From Ferroacidibacillus organovorans (GTDB lineage Bacteria > Bacillota > Bacilli > Alicyclobacillales > SLC66): DNA of 64,000 nt. Below the pieces are notes generated by a model. It did not search any database. It saw nothing but the letters and a program-made list of their open reading frames with translations, and was not told the origin of the DNA. The position numbers and the translations under genes are program-made. Below, piece by piece: positions 7,658 to 16,710 of this stretch (position 1 is its first letter; the number at the start of each line of letters is the position of its first letter). The stretch is taken from NCBI RefSeq assembly GCF_001642725.1, contig NZ_LSUQ01000010.1, positions 1 through 64,000 on the forward strand. Reading direction: 5' to 3'.

Positions 7658-9052
7658 ATGCACTGGACCGAGCGCTACAATGCGTCGTCCCTTGAATTGG
7701 GCGAAGATGGTTGGCGCATGGGTGTCGCGCAAGATGTGCGACTGAATCGCAGTGTTTTTCTGGCAGTTCGCAAGGTTCATCGCGATGAACGTTCAATTAT
7801 CGAACAATGGCTTGCAACCCGCTCAGCCTTTTCTCACGAGTACGTCGCAGACGTATTAGACTGTGTATTTTCAGAAGATGAACTCGCGTGTGTCTTTCTG
7901 ATGCCGTCGACGTTTGCCAAAGCAGAATCGTTTACACCGAAAGAACGCCTTTTGACGCGTTGTCTAAGTGTCATTGAGGGGGCAGAGTCTCTCTGGCGGG
8001 CAGGCTTGCCAGTGACGATTCGCAATGCCCAAGTCCTTTGGGACCAACATGTCGGTCCACAAATGCTTGCGCTGCTACCTACGCATCTTCCAACACTAAA
8101 AGAGCGTGTTCGCTCGGTTCGCGTGTATTTGTCGCATCTGTTGCGACTGCACGGAGCCGCCTGTGGAATGACGGCGGAATCGATCGAAAGGTTTGAACAC
8201 TCTTCGATTCAGGAAGATGAGACGTTAAGCGATTTGAAAACTTCGCTTTTTGACTTGTTCCAGGTTGACCCGCTACAAACTCTACGTAGTGCGTTGAACC
8301 CATCGGAGGATACGCTCTCGCGCAATGCCGATATGCAATTTCAGGATACGATTGAAGTCCCCATCATTGTTCAACGCATGATGGAGGCTGATGCAGAGAA
8401 AAAAGCGCGTGAACATCGGGATCGCGCAATCGCAGCGCAGACGGAGTCAATGAATGAGTCAACGGTTGAGCGAACGCTGCCGTTTGCCGCAAAGAGAAAG
8501 CTATTGCGTGTCGGATTTATCGTCTTCGTTTTGGCAGTTCTTGTTTTGAGTACAGGGATTTGGATCTCGCAAAATCTCGGACAACAATCCGCTGTAAACC
8601 AAACGAGCACAGGGACAATTTCGCATGCTTTGAAACCCCAGTCACCGCATGCGCTTCACATGCCTGATCTTAAAAACGCGACACTGCATCAGGCGATGGC
8701 TCGATTGCAAGCGCTCGGCATCCCTGCATCGCATATCCATGTGCTCTCTCAAGCAGGACCTTCTCAACGCGTGGTGAACACGACTCCACAAGCGGGGCAG
8801 TCGCTCGTCAAAACGACGCCTGTCACACTTTATGTAGGGATCGCGCAAGGACAAATTCTTGTCCCATCGCTCCTTGGAATGAGTTATGCGCAAGCCGTTT
8901 CTGTGCTCTCGGCGCGCCACATTCACTATTCCTATACATTGCAAGGGCAGTCGAAGATCGCGTCGAGTGTCGTTCTCTCCCAGCATCCAATGCCGCACGG
9001 TGCAATGCAGTCGAGTGCGTCGCTCACGTTTACACTCGGCACAAAGCCATAA
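7658..9052 (+). CDS. kinase-like protein with membrane span and two PASTA domains
   Basis: 464 residues. Residues 1-240 resemble the start of a PrkC-type Ser/Thr kinase (DVRLNRSVFLAVRKV in place of the ATP-lysine strand, then FSHEYVADVLDCVF), but no HRD catalytic loop, DFG motif or glycine-rich loop can be found, so it is probably a pseudokinase. A single membrane helix lies near residues 284-305. Two PASTA repeats follow outside (about 333-399 and 400-464; PDLKNATLHQAMARLQALG and PSLLGMSYAQAVSVLSARH). PASTA domains bind peptidoglycan fragments or lipid II in PrkC/StkP. The likely role is wall sensing or scaffolding; its partner is not visible nearby. Confidence 0.72.
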   Translation: MHWTERYNASSLELGEDGWRMGVAQDVRLNRSVFLAVRKVHRDERSIIEQWLATRSAFSHEYVADVLDCVFSEDELACVFLMPSTFAKAESFTPKERLLTRCLSVIEGAESLWRAGLPVTIRNAQVLWDQHVGPQMLALLPTHLPTLKERVRSVRVYLSHLLRLHGAACGMTAESIERFEHSSIQEDETLSDLKTSLFDLFQVDPLQTLRSALNPSEDTLSRNADMQFQDTIEVPIIVQRMMEADAEKKAREHRDRAIAAQTESMNESTVERTLPFAAKRKLLRVGFIVFVLAVLVLSTGIWISQNLGQQSAVNQTSTGTISHALKPQSPHALHMPDLKNATLHQAMARLQALGIPASHIHVLSQAGPSQRVVNTTPQAGQSLVKTTPVTLYVGIAQGQILVPSLLGMSYAQAVSVLSARHIHYSYTLQGQSKIASSVVLSQHPMPHGAMQSSASLTFTLGTKP

Positions 9053-9110
9053 ATTTGTCGATTGCGTAAAGACAAACCTATCGCGCATGACGTGATTCAG
9101 CAAATGAAAC

Positions 9111-9155
9111 GGCGTCAATCCTTCCGACGTGTTGCGGGATGATTGGCGCCTTTTT
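9111..9155 (+). terminator. probable terminator after the PASTA gene
   Basis: GGCGTCAATC (9111-9120) pairs with GATTGGCGCC (9141-9150) with one G-U pair around a 20-base loop, followed by TTTTT. The loop is long, so efficiency is uncertain. Confidence 0.55.
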
Positions 9156-9169
9156 CAATTTATCGGGCG

Positions 9170-9198
9170 TTCACCTTCTGCGCGGAAGGTGATAGAGT
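9170..9198 (+). promoter_or_regulatory. possible promoter with dyad spacer upstream of asparaginase
   Basis: TTCACC (9170-9175), a 17-base spacer and TAGAGT (9193-9198) form a weak sigma-A-like pair. The spacer is almost filled by a perfect 8-bp dyad, TCACCTTC against GAAGGTGA (9171-9178 and 9185-9192), which could be an operator. No T-run follows, so it is not a terminator. Confidence 0.35.
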
Positions 9199-9239
9199 AA
9201 GAGGAAGATGGTGCGTTCTATTCACGAGGAGGATATGAG

Positions 9240-10250
9240 TTGAGTCACGGCGTAGAGTTAGTACATGTAACGCGAGGAAAGTCTACGGAGTCAATCCACA
9301 TGGGGCATGTGGCGATTGTTTCAGCGGACGGTCGACTGCTTTGTGGGTGGGGGGATCCGCACGTTAACGTATTTGCGCGATCTTCAATGAAACCGTTTCA
9401 AGCGCTTGGTCTCGTCATGTCAGGCGCGCTTGAAAAGTATGGATTTACGGAGCAAGAGTTAGCGCTCGCTTGCGCGTCACACAGTGGAGAAGAGCGACAT
9501 GTCGCATTGGCGTGGTCGATGCTGCAAAAATCGGGGACGAGTGAAGAAGAACTACAGTGTGGGGCGCATCTCCCTTATGATGAACACGCGTCGCGCGAGC
9601 TGTTGAGATTAGGAATCGCCACGCGTCAGCTTCACAACAATTGCTCGGGCAAGCACGCAGGAATGATTGCGGCAGCCAAAGCACGCGCAGAGTCTACCGA
9701 CGATTATCTGGATAAAAACCATCCATTACAACGCTTTATTTTGAATGCGATTGCTGAAATTGGCGAGGTGGACATTCAGCGGATCGAAGTAGAAACAGAT
9801 GGGTGTGGAGCGCCTGTGTTTGGTGTACCTCTAAAAACGCTTGCGCTGCTCTTCGCGCGCCTTGCCAATCCGGAATTTGCCCCTCAGATTTATCGTGATC
9901 CGCTCGCGAAAATTGCCCAGGCGATGAATCACTACCCAGAAATGGTCGGAGGAACAGCGCGCTTTGATACGGCACTTATGAACGCCTTTAAAGAGCGGAT
10001 TGTCGGCAAAGAAGGTGCTGAAGGGGTGCACGGTTTAGGCGTCATGAAAGAGGGGTTAGGCATTGCAGTAAAGATTGCAGACGGTTCCAAACGGGCGATC
10101 TACCCAACCGTGCTGCGGGCGCTTGAGCTTCAGGGGATTCAGGCGACAGATCGCGATGCATTAGCGTCGTTTGCAAAAGGAACAGTGAAAAATGTCGCAC
10201 AGCGGACAGTCGGTGAAATTTACGCGGTCTACGGGGAGGACTCGAATTGA
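9240..10250 (+). CDS. L-asparaginase, type PF06089 (asparaginase II family)
   Basis: 336 residues, usual length for this family, which is unrelated to AnsA/AnsB. Conserved segments seen are FARSSMKPFQ, CASHSGE, HNNCSGKHAGM and ETDGCGAPVFGVP. These contain the Ser-Lys pairs and cysteine used by the Rhizobium etli type asparaginase (serine hydrolase-like fold). Predicted reaction: L-asparagine to aspartate and ammonia. TTG start at 9240 with GAGGAGG upstream; the ATG five bases before is followed at once by a stop in its own frame. It overlaps the thiolase gene by four bases. Confidence 0.85.
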   Translation: MSHGVELVHVTRGKSTESIHMGHVAIVSADGRLLCGWGDPHVNVFARSSMKPFQALGLVMSGALEKYGFTEQELALACASHSGEERHVALAWSMLQKSGTSEEELQCGAHLPYDEHASRELLRLGIATRQLHNNCSGKHAGMIAAAKARAESTDDYLDKNHPLQRFILNAIAEIGEVDIQRIEVETDGCGAPVFGVPLKTLALLFARLANPEFAPQIYRDPLAKIAQAMNHYPEMVGGTARFDTALMNAFKERIVGKEGAEGVHGLGVMKEGLGIAVKIADGSKRAIYPTVLRALELQGIQATDRDALASFAKGTVKNVAQRTVGEIYAVYGEDSN

Positions 10251-11422
10251 AACATGTCTATGTGTTAGGTGGGGCGAGAACGCCTTTTGGCTCGTTTGGT
10301 GGCGCGCTAAAAGATGTTTCTGCAGAAGAGCTCGCGGTAGTCGCTTCCGTTGAGGCGATGAGGCGAAGCGGTATTGAACCGTCTCACATCGACCAAGTTG
10401 TTCTTGGGAACGTCGTTCAATCATCCGCTAATGCAGCGTACATGTCGCGGCATGTTGCGCTTCGCTCAGGGATTCCGCAAACTTCGACTGCGCTCACGCT
10501 CAATCGGCTTTGTGGATCAGGTCTGCAGGCTGTCGTGAGTGCCGTCGAGTCGTTGATGCTTGATCACGGAGAAATGGCGCTCGTCGGGGGAACGGAGAGT
10601 ATGAGTCAGATCCCCTACGCGATGCATGGTGCGCGGTTTGGCGCTGGTATCGGAAAGCCAGAACTGACAGATATGCTGTGGGCTACGCTGAAAGATGAAT
10701 ACGTAGGATGCGGAATGGGAGAGACGGCGGAGAATCTTGCGGTTGACTATGAAATTACGAGAGAAGCGCAGGATGCGTTTGCCCTACGCTCGCACGCGCG
10801 CGCTGCCGCATCTCGTCACATGTTTGCAAAGGAGATTATCCCGGTGAGTGTCAAGGGGCGGAAGGGGATGACGCTCGTCACACAGGATGAGCATATTCGT
10901 GAAGAGACCTCCCTTGAGAGACTTAGTGCATTAAAACCTGCATTTCGCACGAATGGATCGGTGACTGCCGGAAATTCAAGCGGAATAAACGACGGCGCGG
11001 CCATGCTCGTACTCGCAGGAGAAGAGGGGGTTGCGCGGGAAAAAGTGCAACCGCTCGCCCGCATCATCAGTTTTGGCATCGCTGGTGTCGATCCATCGCG
11101 CATGGGAATTGGTCCCGTCCCCGCGTTGACGCAGGCGCTCCATCGGGCGAACCTTGATTTGAGCGAGATGGATTTGATCGAGGTCAATGAGGCGTTTGCA
11201 TCGCAAGTACTCGCGGTGCAAAAGACATTGGGTATTCGCGATGATCAGTTGAATCCGCTAGGCGGTGCAATCGCTCTTGGCCATCCGGTCGGGGCGAGTG
11301 GTGCTCGCCTACTTCTCTCAGCCATCCTTCAGCTTCATGAGAGACAAGGGCGCTTTGCAGCTGTATCTTTATGCATCGGAGGCGGACAGGGAATCGCGAT
11401 GATTGTCGAACGCGTGTCCTGA
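10247..11422 (+). CDS. acetyl-CoA C-acetyltransferase (thiolase)
   Basis: 391 residues. The acyl-accepting cysteine is in NRLCGSGLQAV, the catalytic histidine in GGAIALGHPVGASGARL, and the C-terminal cysteine in SLCIGGGQG. NEAFA and GGTESMSQ are also conserved. Biosynthetic-type thiolase condensing two acetyl-CoA, or degradative beta-ketothiolase. TTG start overlaps the asparaginase stop. Pairing of thiolase with asparaginase is not a known pathway; co-transcription is inferred from the overlap. Confidence 0.93.
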   Translation: MKHVYVLGGARTPFGSFGGALKDVSAEELAVVASVEAMRRSGIEPSHIDQVVLGNVVQSSANAAYMSRHVALRSGIPQTSTALTLNRLCGSGLQAVVSAVESLMLDHGEMALVGGTESMSQIPYAMHGARFGAGIGKPELTDMLWATLKDEYVGCGMGETAENLAVDYEITREAQDAFALRSHARAAASRHMFAKEIIPVSVKGRKGMTLVTQDEHIREETSLERLSALKPAFRTNGSVTAGNSSGINDGAAMLVLAGEEGVAREKVQPLARIISFGIAGVDPSRMGIGPVPALTQALHRANLDLSEMDLIEVNEAFASQVLAVQKTLGIRDDQLNPLGGAIALGHPVGASGARLLLSAILQLHERQGRFAAVSLCIGGGQGIAMIVERVS

Positions 11423-11486
11423 TCCACAGTTTTCCCAAAAATATGATGGAAATCTCTCTTTTTCTTGCAAAAGATGTCGTTTTTCG

Positions 11487-11516
11487 TTGACAGAGTTTAC
11501 GGCTCCTCTCCATAAT
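11487..11516 (+). promoter_or_regulatory. sigma-A promoter of the glucosaminidase/envelope locus
   Basis: Perfect -35 TTGACA (11487-11492), 18-base spacer, -10 CATAAT (11511-11516, five of six). Start of transcription would fall near 11523, giving a leader that begins almost at the GGAGGGG ribosome binding site of the glucosaminidase gene. Confidence 0.7.
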
Positions 11517-11533
11517 AACGTTGGAGGGGAGCC
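11501..11533 (+). promoter_or_regulatory. 11-bp dyad surrounding the -10 element (possible operator or SD-masking hairpin)
   Basis: GGCTCCTCTCC (11501-11511) is the reverse complement, with one G-T mismatch, of GGAGGGGAGCC (11523-11533); the -10 lies at the edge and in the loop. As DNA it could bind a dimeric repressor over the promoter. As RNA in read-through from the thiolase gene it would pair with the ribosome binding site of the next gene. Confidence 0.55.
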
Positions 11534-11537
11534 TCAT

Positions 11538-13811
11538 TTGTCTCGATATCGTTTGAACGTTCTATTACCTTGGGCTGTAACGATCACGCTCAGCACGTCG
11601 ATGAGTGCACACGCCATGTCGATGGGCACAACGCATTCTTCTGGATCTGAATACGCGCAAACTGCAACGCGCGCTGTACGCACGATGACCCTTCCTGGCC
11701 GATACCGCGTCGTTGTCGACACTGGCCACGGCTTGCGCACGGTTCTCACGACGAATGTGTTGTCGGCAGCCATGAAGCAGGAAATGCATCTTCGCGACAG
11801 CACCGTGTTCGATTTGTCGACAGGTCGTATTGTTCAGTCGAACGTTGTGAATCCATACCGCATTCAATCGTCTGCCACATTCGCTTCGGCAAATTCACTG
11901 CCGTCACCATCGACTTTTAAAACCCTGGATCAAGCGATTGCCGCGGCGACATCACTGCAGGAAGTCTATGTCATCAATCGCGAAACAGGTTCCATCGTCT
12001 ATAGCAAGATGGATAATTACGAGGTGTCCTTAGGGACAGGCCTTGCTCCTTATCAGTCGCTTCAGGATGCGCTTGCAGCCGTACGCCGCGCGCCTCAAGG
12101 TTCGGTCTATTCGACCATCACGCACCAGGCGCTTTTTACCGCGCGCTACGATGTCTATGTCAACAACCAGTTTGTCGACGCGTACCAAACACTGCAACAC
12201 GCGATCCAGTCTACCTCCGCGACGCCAAACAGTGAGATCAAGTCCGTTTCGACGAATCAAGATGTGTGGGATAATATTCTGCGCTATAACGTCTATCAAA
12301 ACGGTGTGCTTGTCAAACAGTTTTCGACAGAACAAGAAGCGCTCGCGTATGTAAAAGGGTTAACGGATGTGAGTGTTTCATCGATCGCGACAGGTACCGT
12401 TGTGTTTTCAAACGTTCCGGCTTATGCGGTTGAGGTGGGTTCGAGCACGGTCGGTTCGTATACCACAGAATCCGCTGCGATCGCAGACGCGAAAACGTTG
12501 CCAAATTCCGTGGTCATTCAACTCTCTACGAATCAAATCGTCTGGTCAAACGCTGGGGCGTTTGGGGTCTACCGCTATCTCCAATTGGTTCGCTCATTCC
12601 AATCCGAACAGACCGCGATCGCCTATGCAAAAACACTCGATCACGTACAGGTTATCGAAACGGCGACGCACCAAGTTGACTATTCAAATTACCCGACCAG
12701 CGTGTCATCACCCTATGGTGATACGTTCACGAATGTGAACGGCATGGTTGTTGATCACTGGGGGCCAGAGATTACGACGCTCGCGCCGGCGCCTGCGTTC
12801 ATGCAGTCAGGTGTCACGTATGTCTCCAATGATTACGATCACTGGTATGCAAAAACGGCAAGCGGTGTGACGTATGTAGGACAGTGGCAAAACCCTTACC
12901 AAACGATGAATTTGGAAACGTCTTCGACCCTCACGGCACAAGAGATTAACGCCTTTTTTGCCGCGCACGCGGCATCGAACAGCGTCTTGCAAAATTCCGG
13001 CGCCTACTTTATTGAGGCGGAACAAGCGTATGGTGTAAACGCGCAATATCTTGTAGCGCATGCTATTATTGAGTCTGCATGGGGTACGTCCTATTTTGCC
13101 CGTGCGCGAAACAATCTGTTTGGCTATGAGGCGTACACCTCCAATCCAAACGCGGCGGCAACGTTCCGCTCTGTGGAGTACGATATCAATTTTCAAGCGT
13201 GGTTTGTTCGCAATCTCTATTTAAATCCTGCCGGTTCGTTTTTTAACGGTCCTAATTTGAATGGGATGAATGTCGATTATGCGACCGATCCATATTGGGC
13301 AAACAGCATCGCGCGCGTGATGTCAATGATTGCTTCGTATTCGCAAACGACTGGATCGCAGCCTCTGATGCCCGTGCAGAGCACGCGCCCGTTTTTTGCC
13401 TATCCGAATGGTGCGCGCGGCTATACAAGTGTCATTATGAACGTTTATCAGGCGCCAAACGACACTGGAATGGTGCAGCCTTTGCTTGGGGTCATACCCA
13501 AAGGTTCTTACTTTAATGTCTATGGCGACTCACCTGGATGGGACAAGGTGGCCTTGCCTAGTGGACAAACAGGGTTTGTCGATTGGAATCAAGTCAGCCT
13601 GCAAAACGTCGTGGAGGTAAATGGTCTCAGTGAAGGTGGAGTTCTCGATGTGCACCAGTCGAACTCACTTTCATCTCCCGTGATTGACACGGTGACAAAT
13701 GGCCAATATCTTGTCTTATTGGCGCCGAGTGCTGGAGGTTTTTCAGAGATTATCGATGGCCAGGAGAAAAAAGGGTATGTCAACTCCCAGTACATCGTTA
13801 CGATTCATTGA
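11538..13811 (+). CDS. secreted glucosaminidase with N-terminal repeats and SH3-like domains
   Basis: 757 residues from TTG 11538, chosen because GGAGGGG lies upstream and a signal peptide follows directly (hydrophobic stretch ending in SAHA, cleavage near residue 25). Residues about 100-384 hold six or more degenerate repeats of roughly 46 residues (pattern Y-x-V ... F-x-T-x-x-x-A-I-x-Y-x-K-x-L ... V-x-S-N) that resemble SPOR-like units. Residues about 465-605 are a glucosaminidase domain (AHAIIESAWGTSYFA with catalytic Glu; NNLFGYEAY). Two SH3-like wall-binding modules follow (about 634-690 and 695-757). Predicted role is cutting the glycan strand of peptidoglycan outside the cell. Confidence 0.85.
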   Translation: MSRYRLNVLLPWAVTITLSTSMSAHAMSMGTTHSSGSEYAQTATRAVRTMTLPGRYRVVVDTGHGLRTVLTTNVLSAAMKQEMHLRDSTVFDLSTGRIVQSNVVNPYRIQSSATFASANSLPSPSTFKTLDQAIAAATSLQEVYVINRETGSIVYSKMDNYEVSLGTGLAPYQSLQDALAAVRRAPQGSVYSTITHQALFTARYDVYVNNQFVDAYQTLQHAIQSTSATPNSEIKSVSTNQDVWDNILRYNVYQNGVLVKQFSTEQEALAYVKGLTDVSVSSIATGTVVFSNVPAYAVEVGSSTVGSYTTESAAIADAKTLPNSVVIQLSTNQIVWSNAGAFGVYRYLQLVRSFQSEQTAIAYAKTLDHVQVIETATHQVDYSNYPTSVSSPYGDTFTNVNGMVVDHWGPEITTLAPAPAFMQSGVTYVSNDYDHWYAKTASGVTYVGQWQNPYQTMNLETSSTLTAQEINAFFAAHAASNSVLQNSGAYFIEAEQAYGVNAQYLVAHAIIESAWGTSYFARARNNLFGYEAYTSNPNAAATFRSVEYDINFQAWFVRNLYLNPAGSFFNGPNLNGMNVDYATDPYWANSIARVMSMIASYSQTTGSQPLMPVQSTRPFFAYPNGARGYTSVIMNVYQAPNDTGMVQPLLGVIPKGSYFNVYGDSPGWDKVALPSGQTGFVDWNQVSLQNVVEVNGLSEGGVLDVHQSNSLSSPVIDTVTNGQYLVLLAPSAGGFSEIIDGQEKKGYVNSQYIVTIH

Positions 13812-13853
13812 TGGTGCACGGTTTGTTTTGCAGATTTTGTGTGGGGTGAGAAG

Positions 13854-15080
13854 ATGGATTTAAGCGCGCTGCGGGAACCTAGGCGCTGGATGATATATAT
13901 GCTCGGATCTTTCCCGCTTGTCGATTACTTTTTGCATATTTACCCTTGGGGCATTATTGGGGGTAGCTGGGACAAGATTGTGCTTTTGTTTCTCGCGTTT
14001 TACGCATTGCGAAAATACATGGCAGAAGGCAAGCCTTCGCTTTACCCCACGCATCGCTATCTCGTGTTCATGGTTGTACTCGGGCTCGTTTACGTCTTGA
14101 TGGACGTCGACTACATCGTCGTCGCACTCGCGGGATACCGTGTTGACTTCTGGTACATGCTGTACGCTCTTTTACTGCCGTTTGTGGTGGAAAAAGAGGA
14201 TGTGATTCCGCTCTTGCGAACGATCGCTTTCACAGGGTTTCTCATGTCACTGCATGGCGTCTATCAATACATCATCAGGGCGCCGATTCCTCCTCAGTGG
14301 GTGGATATCACACAACATGTGAGAACGCGCGTGTATTCACTTTTTGGCAGCCCCAACATTTTTGGTGACTACGCAGCGTTTGTCACGCCGATCTCAGCCG
14401 CGATTGCGTTGTATGAAAAAGAACGCGCGCAAAGGCTCTTTTATGGATTCGGGGCATTGCTATCGGCTGCTACGCTGGTTTTCACAGACACGCGCGCAGC
14501 TTGGCTATCCTTTTTCATCGGAGCTTTAGTTTTCACGTGGCTACTCGATCGTAGGATGGCGATTATTACCTTCGCGGTCGCAGTTCTCGCGGCACTTTTT
14601 GTCCCACCGATTCACGCGCGACTCGGCGAATTTTTCACACCTGTCTATTGGTCAAAAACGTTTGCCAACGGGCGAATCTCGGAAGCTGAACGAGCGTTTG
14701 ATCAAATGCGCGCCAATCCGCTTTTTGGCGCCGGGTTGGGACGCTACGGAGGCGCGATTGCGTCGCGCTACTTTGGCGTGATTTACGTGGATAATTATTA
14801 CGCGAAAACGCTCGCGGAGATTGGTCTGCTTGGATTATTCACCTTTGTTGCGCTTATTTTTGTGTATCTCCGCGATGTGTTTCGCGTGGTGAAACGCACT
14901 GTCAATCGACGGAAGCGAATTCTGTTTATCGGCGCCTATGTTGGGATTGTGATTGTCGCGATCAACAATCTTTTTGAGAACGTATTTGAGGTCCCCGACA
15001 TGAATGCGCTGTTCTGGTTGACGGGCTCCCTGCTTTTGATCTATGCGGCAAAAGGGGGGCTACAGGATGAAGAATCGTAA
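13854..15080 (+). CDS. O-antigen ligase/polymerase-like membrane protein
   Basis: 408 residues from ATG 13854 (SD GGGGTGAG), with about ten membrane segments. A long extracytoplasmic loop begins near HVRTRVYSLFGSPNIFGDY, and RISEAERAFDQMRANPLFGAGLGRYG in the C-terminal half is the typical Wzy_C region of the O-antigen ligase family (PF04932). Likely polymerises or ligates a cell-surface glycan. No glycosyltransferase or flippase is adjacent, so the substrate is unknown. Overlaps the next gene by 14 bases. Confidence 0.78.
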   Translation: MDLSALREPRRWMIYMLGSFPLVDYFLHIYPWGIIGGSWDKIVLLFLAFYALRKYMAEGKPSLYPTHRYLVFMVVLGLVYVLMDVDYIVVALAGYRVDFWYMLYALLLPFVVEKEDVIPLLRTIAFTGFLMSLHGVYQYIIRAPIPPQWVDITQHVRTRVYSLFGSPNIFGDYAAFVTPISAAIALYEKERAQRLFYGFGALLSAATLVFTDTRAAWLSFFIGALVFTWLLDRRMAIITFAVAVLAALFVPPIHARLGEFFTPVYWSKTFANGRISEAERAFDQMRANPLFGAGLGRYGGAIASRYFGVIYVDNYYAKTLAEIGLLGLFTFVALIFVYLRDVFRVVKRTVNRRKRILFIGAYVGIVIVAINNLFENVFEVPDMNALFWLTGSLLLIYAAKGGLQDEES

Positions 15081-16710
15081 GATCCGGCGCATCGGCATCG
15101 GCCTTGGGATCGTGCTATACAGCATTTGGGCCACCCTCTTTTATCAATTGACGTTTACAGGATGGACGCTTGAGTATTCATACTATGGCGTTGCAATGGT
15201 GGTCGGACTCTCGCTGCTATTTATGTACGCATTCCCAAAGCGAGATCGCCGCGTCGTGGTTCGCTTCACGCTTTATGCGGTAATCCTTAGCTTGGGTATC
15301 GCAAACTTCGCCCCCGCCGCCGGGATGTGGCGCATTATCGATACGATCGTTTTTATAATCCTGGCGATTGGGTTGGGACGCTGGCTCGTTCCTGTGCGGA
15401 TGGGCTGGCAGTTGTTGACGCTCGTATCGCTGCTTTTGTTTGAGATGTGGATTCCGCTCAGTGACGTCAATCTGCTGACAGCGTTTAACGTGAACTATGT
15501 GGGACATCTATCGAGTCAGGATGCACAGGTACCGAGCATCCCAGTGACCGTGATTCCAAATTCCCGGGGTTTGCAGACCATGATTACGATACGGGGTCAT
15601 CGTCCCGTCCCGCACGAGGCGCAGACGCTGATTGACGCGATGGCGACGAGTGGCAATCCGACACTGACCAAAGACGCGATCATTCAACTGCAACATTCGT
15701 ATGATTTGATCTCCATTAAACCCGGGAAGGTTTTCTTTCACACTAGCCTTGCAACGCCACAACAACTGGCGAGAACCAGTGTCGATTCTTTGGCGATGAT
15801 TGACTTTCCCTTCTCGCAACCACATTTTCTTTCTGTGGAAGGCAATGTTCGAATGTATGTCACGCTTGCAAAGGATCCAGGCTACTATACGTCAATGCTT
15901 TTGAATCCTGGAACGTTGTCGACTGCAGTGGGGCAAATGGCGCTGCAAACAGCGGCCACAACGCAAGAAGAGTGGAAAGCGATAGGTGGCAATACGCAAA
16001 ATAGCGTGCAAGGTTTGTCACTTCAGAATGGCTACCTGAGCGGGTCTTATCAGGGGCATCCGATTCATGTTAAGACGGTTGGCGTTACGATTCTTGGAAT
16101 TAAACCGCTCTTGCCAAGCCATATCTCTACGGAACCGCAAGCGGTGGTAGAGGGTGACAATGTCATTCAAGTGATTTCCCTTGGGGCAAGACCGCACGTG
16201 ATTGCTACGTTAAACGGATCGTATCTGCATCCACTGACGACTGACCTTGTGTTTGCAGACGTCACAGGTAATGGATCAGACGCAATGCTGATCAATACAG
16301 TACCTGCGCAAATTGTTCAATTGACGCCGAGTGGCACTTGGAAAACTCTGTGGGTAAGCGGACGCAGCACATTTCGTTTTGAAGCGGTCTTACCGCGTGC
16401 AGGGGGTGACCTAATCATCGCGAATTCGCCGAGTTTGATCAGTCAAAATCCCATTCGCTATCTCGGCGGCTATGTCTATCAAAATGGAACGCTGAATACG
16501 GTGTTTCGCTCATACCACGGCAATCTTGTCGATCTGCATGTCGTGCATATCTTGAACGGTTCGCCACAGATCTTGACGTCCGTTTATGCGCATCAAGAGA
16601 TCATTTTGTTGTCTCAGTCTAAGATTCCGTGGTACCCGGTCGTACTCGTGGTTTATGGCTTCGTCGTTCTCGCTGGTTTGGTGCGGCGTACGCGGGGGGT
16701 GAAGGCGTGA
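15067..16710 (+). CDS. membrane protein with large extracytoplasmic domain, unknown function
   Basis: 547 residues from ATG 15067 (SD AAAGGGGGG). Four or five N-terminal membrane helices (residues about 10-155) are followed by a 370-residue outer domain and a final membrane helix (about residues 522-541) with a basic tail. Within the outer domain LVFADVTGNGSDAMLIN resembles the calcium-loop/FG-GAP-like strand motif of beta-propellers. No enzyme motif is recognised. Tight overlaps (14 bases with the polymerase before it, four bases with the lipoprotein after it) indicate a shared envelope function. Confidence 0.6.
   Translation: MKNRKIRRIGIGLGIVLYSIWATLFYQLTFTGWTLEYSYYGVAMVVGLSLLFMYAFPKRDRRVVVRFTLYAVILSLGIANFAPAAGMWRIIDTIVFIILAIGLGRWLVPVRMGWQLLTLVSLLLFEMWIPLSDVNLLTAFNVNYVGHLSSQDAQVPSIPVTVIPNSRGLQTMITIRGHRPVPHEAQTLIDAMATSGNPTLTKDAIIQLQHSYDLISIKPGKVFFHTSLATPQQLARTSVDSLAMIDFPFSQPHFLSVEGNVRMYVTLAKDPGYYTSMLLNPGTLSTAVGQMALQTAATTQEEWKAIGGNTQNSVQGLSLQNGYLSGSYQGHPIHVKTVGVTILGIKPLLPSHISTEPQAVVEGDNVIQVISLGARPHVIATLNGSYLHPLTTDLVFADVTGNGSDAMLINTVPAQIVQLTPSGTWKTLWVSGRSTFRFEAVLPRAGGDLIIANSPSLISQNPIRYLGGYVYQNGTLNTVFRSYHGNLVDLHVVHILNGSPQILTSVYAHQEIILLSQSKIPWYPVVLVVYGFVVLAGLVRRTRGVKA

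Noticed and set aside
11501-11533. Dyad as a thiolase terminator
   Set aside because: No T-run follows the 3' arm; instead the start codon of the next gene does, and a consensus promoter overlaps it.
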